A DNA stretch of 64,000 bases from Drosophila miranda. Taxonomy: Eukaryota > Arthropoda > Insecta > Diptera > Drosophilidae. The stretch covers positions 18,343,718 to 18,407,717 of the forward strand of contig NC_046673.1 of NCBI RefSeq assembly GCF_003369915.1. The letters run 5' to 3'. Each line of letters opens with the position of its first letter. Within the stretch, counting starts at the first letter, position 1. Positions 12,690-24,023 of the stretch are shown piece after piece. The notes under the pieces are model-generated. The model was not told the origin of the DNA, did no database searches, and saw only the letters and a list, made by a program, of their open reading frames with translations. The translations under genes were made by a program, and so were the position numbers.

Positions 12690-13448
12690 ATGTTCAAAAA
12701 GTATGTATAAAATCGGAGGGTTGGTGACGCAGTTGAGCTGGCACTAATTCTTATGAATATCTAGATTCGAGGAGAAGGACAGTATCTCGTCCATACAACA
12801 GCTTAAATCGTCCGTACAGAAAGGCATACGTGCCAAGCTGCTGGAAGCCTATCCCAAGCTAGAGACACACATTGATCTGATATTGCCCAAGAAGGACTCG
12901 TATCGCATTGCCAAATGGTAAGTTGAGAGTGCCCTGCCTGCCCTGTTTGTACAGGGAGTATAAAATGTATCCTACGGCTTCCCTCCCGACAGCCATGACC
13001 ACATCGAGCTTCTGTTAAACGGCGCCGGCGAGCAAGTATTTTTCCGGCACCGAGATGGCCCATGGATGCCGACGCTGCGCCTTCTCCACAAGTTTCCCTA
13101 CTTTGTGACCATGGAGCAGGTGGACAAGGGTGCCATTCGTTTTGTTTTGAGTGGCGCGAATGTCATGTGCCCTGGCCTGACGTCGCCGGGCGCCTGCATG
13201 ACGCCGGCTGAGAAGAACACGGTGGTGGCCATCATGGCCGAGGGCAAAGAGCACGCGCTGGCCATCGGTCTGCTCACGCTATCCACAGAAGAAATGTAAG
13301 TGGGAAGTGGTTCACGGCTGATCTAGATTTAAAAAACGCTTTCCCTTCTCCGATCTATTCCCGTAGTTTGGCCAAGAATAAAGGCATCGGTATTGAGACG
13401 TACCATTTCCTCAACGACGGCCTTTGGAAGTCGAAACCAGTAAAGTAA
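12690..13448 (+). CDS. MCTS1: MCTS1 (MCT-1), PUA-domain translation re-initiation factor
   Basis: Four coding exons: 12690-12700, 12765-12917, 12993-13295 and 13367-13448, with GT-AG introns of 64, 75 and 71 bp and matching phases. The protein begins [20 protein letters not shown] and ends WKSKPVK, about 182 residues, the usual MCTS1 length. The N-terminal domain (about 1-90) includes [12 protein letters not shown] and [19 protein letters not shown]. The PUA domain (about 92-172) includes [25 protein letters not shown] and [15 protein letters not shown]. From family knowledge, MCTS1 pairs with DENR in the cytoplasm, acts on the 40S subunit and supports re-initiation after upstream ORFs. The first exon carries only 11 coding bases. 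No breaks are seen. Confidence 0.97.
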
Positions 13449-13928
13449 GGAGTAAATCGGGACCCGGACCCCTGCACACGCACACACGCCATGTGCTCGT
13501 CGCTTTTAGTCTGAGAGCAAAGAATGGTTTTTTTGATATGCAACTGAATCCTGATCATACACTTTTTTTTGTCTTAATTTTAACTGTCAGTCAAACTATT
13601 TAAGCCGATGCGAAATATAATTAATGGCATTTAAAATAGTTTGTCCTTAGATCAGTGGAAGGTCAAAGCAAGAAACACCTAGTGGAAAATGGTACAGAAC
13701 ACATAGAATTATAGACTCTCTAGAAGCCCGTAGATGGAATGGAGTTTGCTGTGGATCTTTTTCCTGTGGACAGGTCTGTGGACAGACCTTCCTGGAACTT
13801 TGTTTTTCGGATCGTCTAGTTTTCATAGAATCAAACATAGACGGAGATGCCTCTATTATTCAGATGTGATTGAGCAATCGTCATACATAACATCGGAAAG
13901 CAAATACGGAAATAAAAAATTGTCGACT
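13449..13928. other. MCTS1 3' UTR and short intergenic stretch
   Basis: No separate gene is evident. Part of this stretch is open in the frame of the next ORF (from an ATG at 13734), but it has no features suggesting a protein. Confidence 0.5.
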
Positions 13929-14144
13929 ATGAATTACTCAAAGCACTTGCCCATCAAGGGACAGCCGCCAATTAGCCAAGAGGAGTCTCGCAACGTACGC
14001 CGTTTGGCTGTGCAGAAGCGACGCAAGTTTCTGCGGCATCTAGAGTTCGACAAGAATCGAAACATCAATGATGTGGGTCTGGACCGAGACGATTTAAGCA
14101 TGATGTCGTGCGCCGAGACATCGGTTGACATCAAAATCGGTTGA
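13929..14144 (+). CDS. Small basic/charged protein, 71 residues, unknown function
   Basis: Single-exon ORF, ATG 13929 to TGA 14142-14144. The protein starts MNYSKHLPIKGQPPISQEES, has a basic helix (NVRRLAVQKRRKFLRHLEFD) and an acidic, Ser-rich end (DRDDLSMMSCAET). It has no signal peptide or membrane segment, and I do not recognise the family. The frame stays open upstream to an ATG at 13734 (136 residues). That extension is hydrophobic then irregular and looks non-coding, so I chose 13929, where charged, protein-like composition begins. It lies between MCTS1 and the BIG3-like gene, all on the + strand. A small nuclear or RNA-binding role would fit the basic helix but is only a guess. Cross-species conservation of this frame would decide. 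Confidence 0.55.
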   Translation: MNYSKHLPIKGQPPISQEESRNVRRLAVQKRRKFLRHLEFDKNRNINDVGLDRDDLSMMSCAETSVDIKIG

Positions 14145-14294
14145 GACATGTTTTTTATTGTTTATTCTTTTGTAACACCCTGATTAATATTAAAATCTAT
14201 AAAGTCTATCAATCGATTAAATTCTTTTGTTAAAAGATCGAAAAGAGTCTATTGAACACAACAGATTCCTAGCATGGTATATCCCTGGCCCAGT

Positions 14295-14302
14295 TATCGA
14301 TA
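14295..14302. promoter_or_regulatory. DRE (TATCGATA), candidate promoter element of the BIG3-like gene
   Basis: A perfect TATCGATA about 1.1 kb upstream of the BIG3-like ATG at 15411 and 150 bp after the stop of the small upstream gene. Such sites usually lie within about 100 bp of a housekeeping transcription start. If it is used, the BIG3-like 5' UTR would be about 1 kb. Confidence 0.45.
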
Positions 14303-15410
14303 GCAATGCTGAAACAGCTGTTGGGTGCCGGTCATGCGCATCGCCCAGAACTAACGGTTATAGCTGTTAGCTATGCTCTGCTCTGTTTTGTTCCTGCGTA
14401 ATGGACCGCTTTTTGTTACCAGCCCAGAACAACATTTGTGGTGTCACACGGCAACTGCAGTAGCTTGAGGCACCACACAAAAACACGAATCGAGGAGAAA
14501 GCGGATCCATCCATCCGCTCGGCTCACACATCAAACCACAAGTGGCAGGCAGCAAGTGAAAAGTTGTTCAATACCACCTTCAACCTTCCGCTATCGAGGA
14601 AGTTTTATTTCAATATGGTAAATGGCTCAAGACTCTAAAAAACATTCAATAAACCATATAAAAATACATATTATGTCAAAAGTCTGTGTCTGTGTCTGGG
14701 TCTGTGGCATATGGAATGTACGAGACGACTTTTCTCAGCAGCATTGAAAATCACCGTTGCAGCTAGTGCAGTGCGTGTGTAATTGTGTATGTGTGTGTGT
14801 AAGTGTGTGTTGGTGTACGAAAAGTTTTCAAGGAAAACGGATACACACTGTTTGAACTTTTTGAAGGTGCACCCGAGATGCAATGCAGTGCAAACTTTTG
14901 CGAACATGGGATGACATGTTGAGTCACGTACACAGATACGGTTACAGATACAGATACACAGATATTCAGTTACACTGCTACGAGCGCACTTTCAAGGGGG
15001 CACATATGGCGGCATCTAACATAAACAATATCCAATCCCCTCTTGGTTATTTTATTGATTTTACTCCAATTTTGACAGGCGACAACAACAGCAGCAGCAG
15101 CAGCTGCAGAAACAGCAACAGCCACATCGGCATTAATGGAGTTGTTATTGATGGCGTGCAAGGAGGCATTCGCCAACTAAGGCTCCCTCCCTTCCACCCC
15201 CCAAAAGGCAGCACCAAGCAGGAGCAGCAACAACAGCAGCAGCAAGGCCTACAATACCACACCCCATAACGGGACACGACATTCCGTGAGCAACAGTAAC
15301 AGAACGCAAACAGCAGCTAGGTGGTGTGAGAGCGAGAGTGCGGGACGGAGGGCGGAGGACGAAGGACGGAGGACGGAGAGGTGGCCGTGGCCCTACTCTC
15401 CCAGTGCAAT
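14303..15410. other. Likely 5' UTR/promoter region of the BIG3-like gene
   Basis: No coding ORF is supported. CAG-rich and CA/TG-rich stretches occur (for example 15090-15125 and 15220-15245), typical of Drosophila 5' UTRs and flanks. Confidence 0.4.
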
Positions 15411-18400
15411 ATGGAGGACCTTTTTCTGCTAATTATCAAGGAGTCGACGGGCACGAAGCATAACGCGTTGCGACAAACGGCACAAATTGCTTACGGTATG
15501 TGTTTTTATGCATGTATATATGTGTGTGTGTGTGTTTGTGTGTGCGTGTATTCCTAGCACTGAGAGAGACAAAAAAGAGGGAGAGAACAAAAATGATTAA
15601 GAGCGAGCTAGCGATATTGAAAACATGCGAGGACGCAATTTCCTTTTGTTCATCATGCCTTTCCGCCTTTCTTTCCTTTTGTCGCTTGTTGTTGCCATTT
15701 GCCAATGTTCACCGTTACTATTTCCACTTCCTTTATGACTTTTTGGCGGGTTGTTGCTGTGGGGGGAGCATATTCGTTTTAGTATCGTTTTGATCTGCGG
15801 CTCTATGAAGGATTGTAACATAGTAGACAAGCCATGCTAAAATCTTTCTGTCCGACCCATTGCCCTGATAACTCGCAACCTCCTGATGGTTCAGATAACT
15901 CTAACATATATTTACATAGCTACATACTTAGGTAGCTATACATATATCAATAAACATATGCATTGCCATATGTACATTTAAACTGCAAAAAAACAAGACA
16001 ATATATTTACGTTAGAAATTTTAGCAATATCTGACTACTACATCATAGATCCTCTGCCATCAACACGTTCCATTTGCAGTTGTATTACCCAGCCAGCTTT
16101 TATGAAATATCCGATCATATTCGGGTTTTTTTTTGAGTCCTAATAGATTCTTTGGTCAGGAGAAAATGATACCCCGCTGTGAAACTTCTTGAAGTTTATA
16201 TTTAATGTGTGTCGAAACACACAAAATTCCGTTCCTTCCGGCCCTCACAAACGACGAAATTCTGTGGCATACACAATTTTGAAGATACGAGAAAACCAAA
16301 AACGCAGAATCATAGAGAATAACCATATCTAGCAGATTGCCGATTGTGAATCAGATCGGATCAAATGTTATAGCCAGAATGAATAAATTAAATTGCAGTG
16401 GCCTACTCATTCCCTCTCTTTCGCATACTCTTCATCGCGCAGTGTCCGCCCTCTGGCGGAGAGGGGGCATGCTGACTGAGTGAGTATCTGGTATAAATGT
16501 ACCTGTTCCCGCTCGTTTGTTCCAATTTTGGCATTTATCAGCAATAGATAATAATAACGAGGGGAACGTTGTGAGTTGCCGCAACTCTATATTTATACCC
16601 GATACTTAGTCAGTATGGCTCTCCTCTGGCACACGCTGCTTATATTAAACGACGAGTGCGTGCGAGAGAGACAGAAAATCAGTCTGAGCGTGTCACAGCC
16701 CCTGAATTTGATTTGTTTCTTTTGGCTAAAACATGATCCGATCTGTCCGATCCGAAATGTCGTTGCTCTAGCTCTTATAGTCTTTGAGCCCTAGACGCTT
16801 ATAGGGACGGACAGACACACAGGGCTCAATCGACTCGACTATTGATGCTAATCAAGAATATATATACTTTATGGGGTCGGAAACGATTCCTTCTGGACGT
16901 TACACACATCCATTTTCACCACAAATCTAATATACCCCTACACTTATTTTGAGTATCGGGTATAAAGAGATTAAAAGTAAAATATAACCAGTATTTAGGG
17001 TATTTCCCACTTCCATACGCACTCTTCCTGATTTTGTTGTTGACGTTGTGGCTTTTGCTGGAATGTAGGCAATAATTTGGTCAAGTGCTGGGGCTCTGTC
17101 TGGACCTCGCCCGAAAAACACCCTGTGGCTCTCTGGTTCTGTGGCTTTGTGACTCTTTTGGATTTTAATCACCTTCCGCTTATCGCGGGGAAATTTGAGT
17201 GTTTTTACTGTTTGGTTTTTACGAGTGGCCATGGATTGGCTGGCTGTAATGTTCCAATACCGATGATGGTTTGTGCTTTATGTTCTTGCAGATAAACTGT
17301 ACCGCCAGCATGGCATCCACCGGGATCCGTCGCACGAGCTGCGCTCGGTCTGCTTCACGGCCCTGCAGATGGCACTGGACACCAAGCGGCCAAAGTTCAT
17401 CACGATGGGCCTCAACGGGCTGCATGTAAGTGGCAGGACAATCAGATCCGGAAGGAAGGAAAGGAAAGCGAAGGAAAGGGAAGGGGAGATGTATCATTGA
17501 ATATGTACATATTTTGTACTCTTTGTGTGGCCCCCGGGGATTGGATTGGCTAATTGTTCGGAAATCTCTTGTGCCCTGGAGACCCGGCAGCCTCTCTTGT
17601 TGAGAGGAGAGGGGGCTCTTTCCTTTGCTTTCTCTTCTGTTTATCCACATTCTTCTGTATTTCTTCTGGTATTTATTCTGTTTGATTTCTACAGCGCGTT
17701 ATCAAGGATGAACGGTTCTATATTGGCCTTGAGCCCGAGGACGATTCCGTATGGCTGCCATCGCAGCTGCTGCGTGCCACTAATGGCATCCTGCCATCGA
17801 CCAGCAGCGAGGACACCGTGGTGAATGTGCTCCGGCTCTTCCTGGCCATGGCCTGCTCCCCGGCCTGCACCTTGAATGGGCGCCTGCTCATCGAGATACT
17901 CTCACGCTGTGGCGAATGCTGGGAGATGGGCTCCAGGGCCACCAAGGCGGCCTCCTTGGCGGCTGCCTCCCAATGCCTGCGCACCTTCTGCGCCTTTCTC
18001 ATCGAGGAGGCCGAGGAGGTGAAGAAGACGGCGCCGGCGGGCCTGATGACCCAGACGCAGGCCTCGGCCGTCTACAACGAGGTGATACCCGTGATGCAGT
18101 GGCTCTGCAGCCGTCTGGTGGAGCCCAATGTCAACACATCGCCGAACAAGAAGTGCGAGAATCACAGCTCCCTCTACCTAACCGAATGCATACTGACCCT
18201 CAGCTCGGCCCTGCCCCGCAATGTCCATGCCAATCCGCACTTTACCTCTTTCCTGTGGCAAAAGTTCTGCCCCACATTGGCCGCCGCCCTGGGCTCCCCA
18301 GGACGCATCAATCTGGACAAAAAGTTCACCTACAAGTGAGTGGACTGGAGTGGCGGCAGCCATCGTCTCTTATACTATTCTTATATCCATTTCCATTTTT

Positions 18401-21400
18401 GTTGCAGAGACGCTCTCCACATGATTGAGAATGAGGCACGCGGCTTCTTTACGGGCCCTGGCCTGGACGGACCTCAGGCACGATGCGTATACCTGACGGC
18501 CATTCAGCTGCTGCGCATCGCCGGGGCCCACGGTTCGCTGCGTCCTATGCTGGAGGCTTTGTTCCATCGTATGCTGCTGCTGCCGTCGCCCCAGAATCGC
18601 ACAGAGCCGCTGCGTTGTGTCCGCGAGATATTCAAGAGCCCCGAGCGGCTGATCGATCTGGCTGTCATCCTGTACGTGGACAAGAACACGGCCCAGGGCT
18701 GTAGCGATGAAATGGCCCTGTTCAGACTGTAAGTAAATGAGAAACAAAACGAGATAAAAATCTATAAAAAAAATGTTGTATAGCTTGGTGGATGCCATGG
18801 AGGAGTGCGCCTACGGAGCCAGCGGCTCCGGGGGCAGCGCCTGCACGGAGGCCAGCCTCCAGGCCAGCGTCGAGTGCATGGTGGCCCTGCTGGACAGCCT
18901 CCAGGTGCTGTGCAGCGGCGAGCTGACCGAATCTATGATCAGCGATCAGATTGTCCAGGTCGTGAACTCCCGCCACGATTTGCTGAAAGACGCCGACTAT
19001 TCGGGACCCTTGACCTACCAGAGCATGGCCCGCCTGCCGGCACCCTATCGGGATGCCATTGTGGAGTTCCGTCAGAATGTTTTCGAGACCTCCTCGGGGT
19101 CGGAGAGCGATGGCGAGCCGCCGAACGAGCAGGACGGGGCCTCCAATGGCTCGGGCGATACGGAGGGGCCCGAGGACGATGAGCACAGTAGCTCCAGTGA
19201 TGAGACGTCGCGCGTGGAGAATCGCTGGCCCTACTCGCACCTGGAGGCCCCTGTTATGCCCATCCGTACGGACAGCGACAATGATCGACAGCATGCTCGG
19301 GACTTTGCTCGTGCCTTGCGGCAAGATCTGGTGCCGAAGCTCCTGCGCCTGCGCAGCTGCGTGGAGCTGGACGAGGCCATGCAGGAATTCGCGTCGGCTG
19401 TGTGCCAGGAGAACAGCATGAACTTTTCCGACTTTGACTACAATCTCACGGCCATCAATGCGGATGGCATCTACCTGGCCATCTACTCCTCCCTGCTGCT
19501 CAGCCTCCAGCTGATGCGCGCCGGCTACTACGATCAGGCTCTTCCGGCGCCCCCCAATCGAGACATCCTGGTGCCCATGTCCGAGCAGCAGTTCGTGACC
19601 TCCGTGCAGAATACGGGCGTTCTGGTCTACCTATCATCGCCGTGGCTCTGCGAGCTCTATCAATCTGTGACCATGTGCAACATCCTCGAGGCCATGTCTC
19701 GCCAACAGCTGGAGGGCACTGGGCCGCGGTGCGCCCTCGTCGATATGCTGTGCGATGCGGGTGGCCTGGGGGCCACACAGATGCTCTCCGAGTGGCAGCG
19801 CCTGCAGACGGCCACGCAGGTAAAGCACAGCGATGACGAGCAGCACGACAAGCGCCGGGAGGCGGCCAAGAAACTGTGCCGCCGCCTCCTCACTTGCTGC
19901 TGGGACTCCATGGTGATTGTGCTCAGCTCGGGGCTGGGGGATCTGCAGACAACGTCTGCCTCCAACAAGCTGGTGGCTCTGTCCAAACGCACACTGAGAG
20001 TAAAGGCCAAGGCGAACAAGTCCAACGGTGAGGCCTTGTATGCCATGTGCCTGGATGGACTGCATTCGGTAAGATCTGTCTGCTCTGAGTAACCCCAAAA
20101 AGAACCATAAATAATCTTTTCATTTCTGGTACAGGCGGCCACGCTCAGCAACAGTCTCAATCTGCAGCATTTAGCCGGAAAGATCCTCAATCTGTTGGCC
20201 TCCAATGTGTGCCAGACCACGGGACCGCGCATCTCCGCCAGCCAGGCCATGTCCATGGATGTGGTGCTCACAGGTGGGCTCAACCTGGGCAGCTACAGTG
20301 CCGACTGCTGGCCGAGCATCTTTGCCGTCTGCCGGCACGTGAGCCAGCTGGAGCATGAGATCTTTAGCATGCAGAATCCATCCATATCCGCATCGCCAGG
20401 CAGCAGTCGCAGGGATCTGGAGACGGGCGAGAAGCTGAGCAACGGCAATGCCCAGGATAAGCTGAATCTCTCTTCGATACCCATCGATGATGATGAGACC
20501 TGGTAAGGCGTGGCAGTCTCCGAAGTCCATCTGCAAAAGACTATACAAATATCTCTCTTTTTCTCGCGGCAGCGTCGATGTCTACAGCTTCCTGCAGGCG
20601 CCCATGCAGAGCCCCAACACGAACATCACGTGCATACTGAAGGTCTACTCGGGCACCAACGAGACGGTGCTGCTGAGCCAGTGCGACACCTCCAAGGTGC
20701 TGTGCGCGTTGTCCCATCAGGCGGAGAATCTGTTCAGTGATGCCGCCGAACGGCTCAGCCTCCCGTCACTGTGCCAGTTCCTCAAACATCTGTGCCGCGC
20801 CTCGCGCGACCAGCTGTACAAGAGCCAGGTGGCCCGCAAGGGCACGCGCGTTTGGTGGCCCAGCAAGGGCTGGAAGAAGCTCGATTCGCTGCCCATGTCG
20901 CTGCTCCTGCATCGCATCGGAGACGTGACGCTCAAGGTGTTTCGCAGCTCGAGGCCGCTGCTGCACGTGCTCAAGGTGTGGGCCATTACGGGACCGCATC
21001 TGATGGATGCCGCCTGCCACAGGGATCGCATGATCTCGAAGCGGGCCATCGAGTACATACACGACATAATAACGGCACTGCTGGTGGAGCAATCCGAGCT
21101 GCCGTATTTCCACTTTAACGAGGCCCTACTGAAGCCCTTTGAGAATCTCCTCAGCATGGACACGGATGTGGATGTGCAGGATCAGATTGTGGCCTGTCTC
21201 TACGAAGTGGTCGAGGCACATCGCACCGAGATACGCTCCGGCTGGAGGCCGCTCTTCGGAACGCTGCGCAATGCCCGCAGCCGAATGCTCAACATGAGCA
21301 ATATCATTGACATCTTTCGGGTGTTTCTCGACTCGGACAACACGCTGGTGTTTGCCAACGCCGGACTCGACTGTATTCTGTGTCTGCTCTCTTATCTGGA

Positions 21401-24023
21401 GATCTCAGGCGGTGGCACCAACAACAACAACAATTCTTGTACCGGCTCCAGTAATGGCGCAGGAGGAGGAGCAGCTGGCGGAGGAGACGAGGATAATGCC
21501 TTCAGGCCCACAGACTTCCTGCACGAAACGCTACGTTTCTTGGAGCGCTGCTCCAGCATTCTGGGCTTCATGTACAGCATGCCCAAGTGCCCGAACTTCC
21601 ACTCCACGTACAAGATCAAGGGCATCTCGTACACGCACATTATCGATGCGAACATCCCCAGTTCGATGGAGAATTTCACCTACTTTGGCAACGACTATCT
21701 GCAGACACGGAACGAGCAGTACATGATCTCCTACCGCTCCCTGCATATCGACAAGGACACCATCGTGAAGATCGATGAGATGGACAAGCCCTCGGGCGTG
21801 CTCAAGGTGTGGTTCCTCCTGCTGGATGGCCTCACCAACTCCCTGATCGTCTGTCCCTACTCGCACCAGGCGCCCATTCTGCAGACGATCTTCAAGCTCT
21901 TCAAGAACCTGCTGGCCACGCCGGGCATCGATTTCGGGTTCTATTGCATCAATCATCTGCTGGTGCCGATGATCCAGGACTGGCTGCGGTACATCAACAA
22001 GACGGGCGCCTCCTGGCAGCTGATCGAGAAGAACTTCAAGCACTGCTGCTGCATGACCACCGATCTGGTGGTAGAGTTTATTGAGAAATCTGTGCCCGAG
22101 CAGCGTCGGTTGGGCGCTGGGACCAAGACGCGTCTCGCCCAGATCGTCCATCCCGCCGATAATCTCATCTACTCGAAGCTCAAGTTCGTGACGGAGCGGA
22201 TCGAACAGCAGGAGCTGCCGAATCTGAATCTTAATCCCACAACCCAGGCGGGTCCCGACAGCAGTCGGTACGACAGCAGCTCCAGTTCGGCTAGCGAGGA
22301 GCAGAGCAAGGGCTGCTCGGGGGTGCCCCCAGTTTCAGCCGGGGCTGCCTCCACCTCTACCGGCAGCAGCAACCTCATCGAGTCCCCCACCAAAATATCC
22401 AGCTCGGCGACACTGGCCCTCAAGCAGCTCCTGCTCGTACTGATCGAGTGCGCTGCGCAGTCACAGGAGGCGATTGCACGGATTTCGGTGTCCTGCCTGA
22501 AGCACGTCATCCTATCGACGGGCATGCTGTTCAACGAGTCCCAGTGGATGATCGCCTGCTCGGCCATCCATCGCGCCTGCACCGTGACCATCGCACCGCT
22601 GCGACAGCTCTCGTTCGCCTTCCACGAGAAGTCCAACAGCTTCTACGGGGACTGTGCCAACGTGAAGGTGGCCGCCCGCCGCGACAGCAGCCTGGAGGAG
22701 CTGGCCCGCATCTACTCGCTGGCACAGCAGGTCTTCCTGTCCGACAATCAGCGGGAGCCCGGCCAGGGACAGGGGCCCAGTGGCACGGGACCCGGTACGG
22801 GGGCGGGAAGCCAATGCAAGCTGTCGGACGACCGGAGCTACTCCTTCCTGCTGTACCCCCTCAACAATGGCTTCAATTCGAATCTTGACAACTTTGTTAT
22901 ACGGATTCCGTTCAAGAATCTGGTGGTGGGGCTGCTGGCCAACCAAATGCTGCTGCAGCTGGTGGCCAAGCTGCTGCTGTCCCGGCTCAAGTGCGTACCG
23001 CAAGCGGTGTCCACCTGCATCTTCGACAATTATGCGGGAGCGGCGGCCACGCCCAGCCACGACTATGATCTGGACTTTCGGTCCAAGGAGATACTGCTGC
23101 GCTGCGTCAAGCAGTACCTGATGTCCGCCCTGGAGTTCGACTCGCGGCCTGGCCTCAAGTTCCTCATGCAGAAGGTGTCCAACATCGAGTACGCGGCCAA
23201 TTTGTACAAGCAGATGACCTCCTCCTGGATGATCTACTACATAGCCCTCGTCGACTCGCACCTCAACGACATTGTGGTGTACAACCTGGGGCCGGAGGAT
23301 CTCAACTTCATTCTGGAGTCCTGCTCGCGGCTGAACACCACCACCGTGAAGAAGAAGGAGAACTTTGTGCGGTATCTGTTCTGCCTGCAGGATGCCTGGA
23401 ATCTGGTCTGCGAGCTCTACTTGAGCAATTCGGCCCTGCACGACCTCGAGACGGGCTCGAGCAGCAGCAGGCTACGGGGGCCGGAGCAACAGTCAGCGAC
23501 GGCGGCGGCTTCCAAGAAGCCCCCAATGGCGGCGCCGCCACACCATCCGCACCCACACATCCACCCCCATGCTCACCAAATGGTGGGCAAACCCATGTGC
23601 ATATCGCTGAACGGGAATGGCAATGGGACTGCTGATGCCGAGATGACCGAGGCCTCAGGATCGGGTGGATCGCCCAGCAAATGCGTTCAGCTGCAGGAGG
23701 AGGAGAACGTGACGATGACCACGCTGATCAGCGAATTCCAGCCAAAGTGCCGGAACAATCCGTTCGATACGAATCGGCAGGCCAAGTCCGAGGCCGAGTC
23801 CATATCGCCGGAGATTGAGCAGCAGCGGGCCAGCAGCATTCTAAAGGACTCGAACTACAAGCGGGCGGCGCTCGCCCAATTGGTGGTGGCCTCCATGGAG
23901 CTGCTGCGCTCGCTGCCCGGCGAGGCCGAGGAGAATCTCAAGCTGCTAATGACGCCCACCATACGGGAGGCCTTCCGCCTTGTCCAGCTGCAGGGCAACG
24001 AGCTGAAGGTCAACCAGTTTTAG
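15411..24023 (+). CDS. BIG3/ARFGEF3-like protein (BIG/GBF1 Arf-GEF family, probably non-catalytic)
   Basis: Seven coding exons: 15411-15495, 17292-17425, 17695-18335, 18408-18728, 18784-20068, 20135-20502 and 20573-24023. They total 2094 residues; human ARFGEF3 is about 2180. All introns are GT-AG and phases agree. The N-terminus (MEDLFLLIIKESTGTKHNAL, then LRSVCFTALQMALDTK and FITMGLNGLHRVIKDERF) matches the ARFGEF3 N-terminal armadillo-like region. Residues about 1120-1185 (FHFNEALLKPFENLL through TEIRSGWRPLFGTLRNA) match the HDS2 (DUF1981) domain found after Sec7 in BIG proteins. I see no canonical Sec7 catalytic-glutamate loop, as in BIG3. Low-complexity linkers (Asn/Gly at about 1228-1255, Ser, His/Pro) interrupt the C-terminal half. 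From family knowledge, BIG3 acts on secretory granules and scaffolding rather than Arf activation. Intron 1 (1.8 kb) holds a DINE-1 copy. Confidence 0.9.
16150..16966 (-). mobile_element. DINE-1/INE-1 (Helentron) copy in intron 1 of the BIG3-like gene
   Basis: On the minus strand it starts TTTATACCCGATACTC, followed by the conserved INE-1 blocks: GAAGGAATCGTTTCCGACCCC, AAAGTATATATATTCTTGA, ATCAATAGTCGAGTCGAT and GTCTGTCCGTCC. Further 3' are obscura-type DINE-1 blocks, including the TCTGTGGCATACACAATTTTG segment near 16260 on the + strand. The element is about 0.8 kb and has no ORF, as expected for this non-autonomous Helitron relative. The 16150 boundary is approximate. It is inserted against the direction of host transcription. 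Confidence 0.8.

Noticed and set aside
22512-23441. 309-codon minus-strand frame
   Set aside because: Antisense shadow of the GC-rich last exon of the BIG3-like gene.
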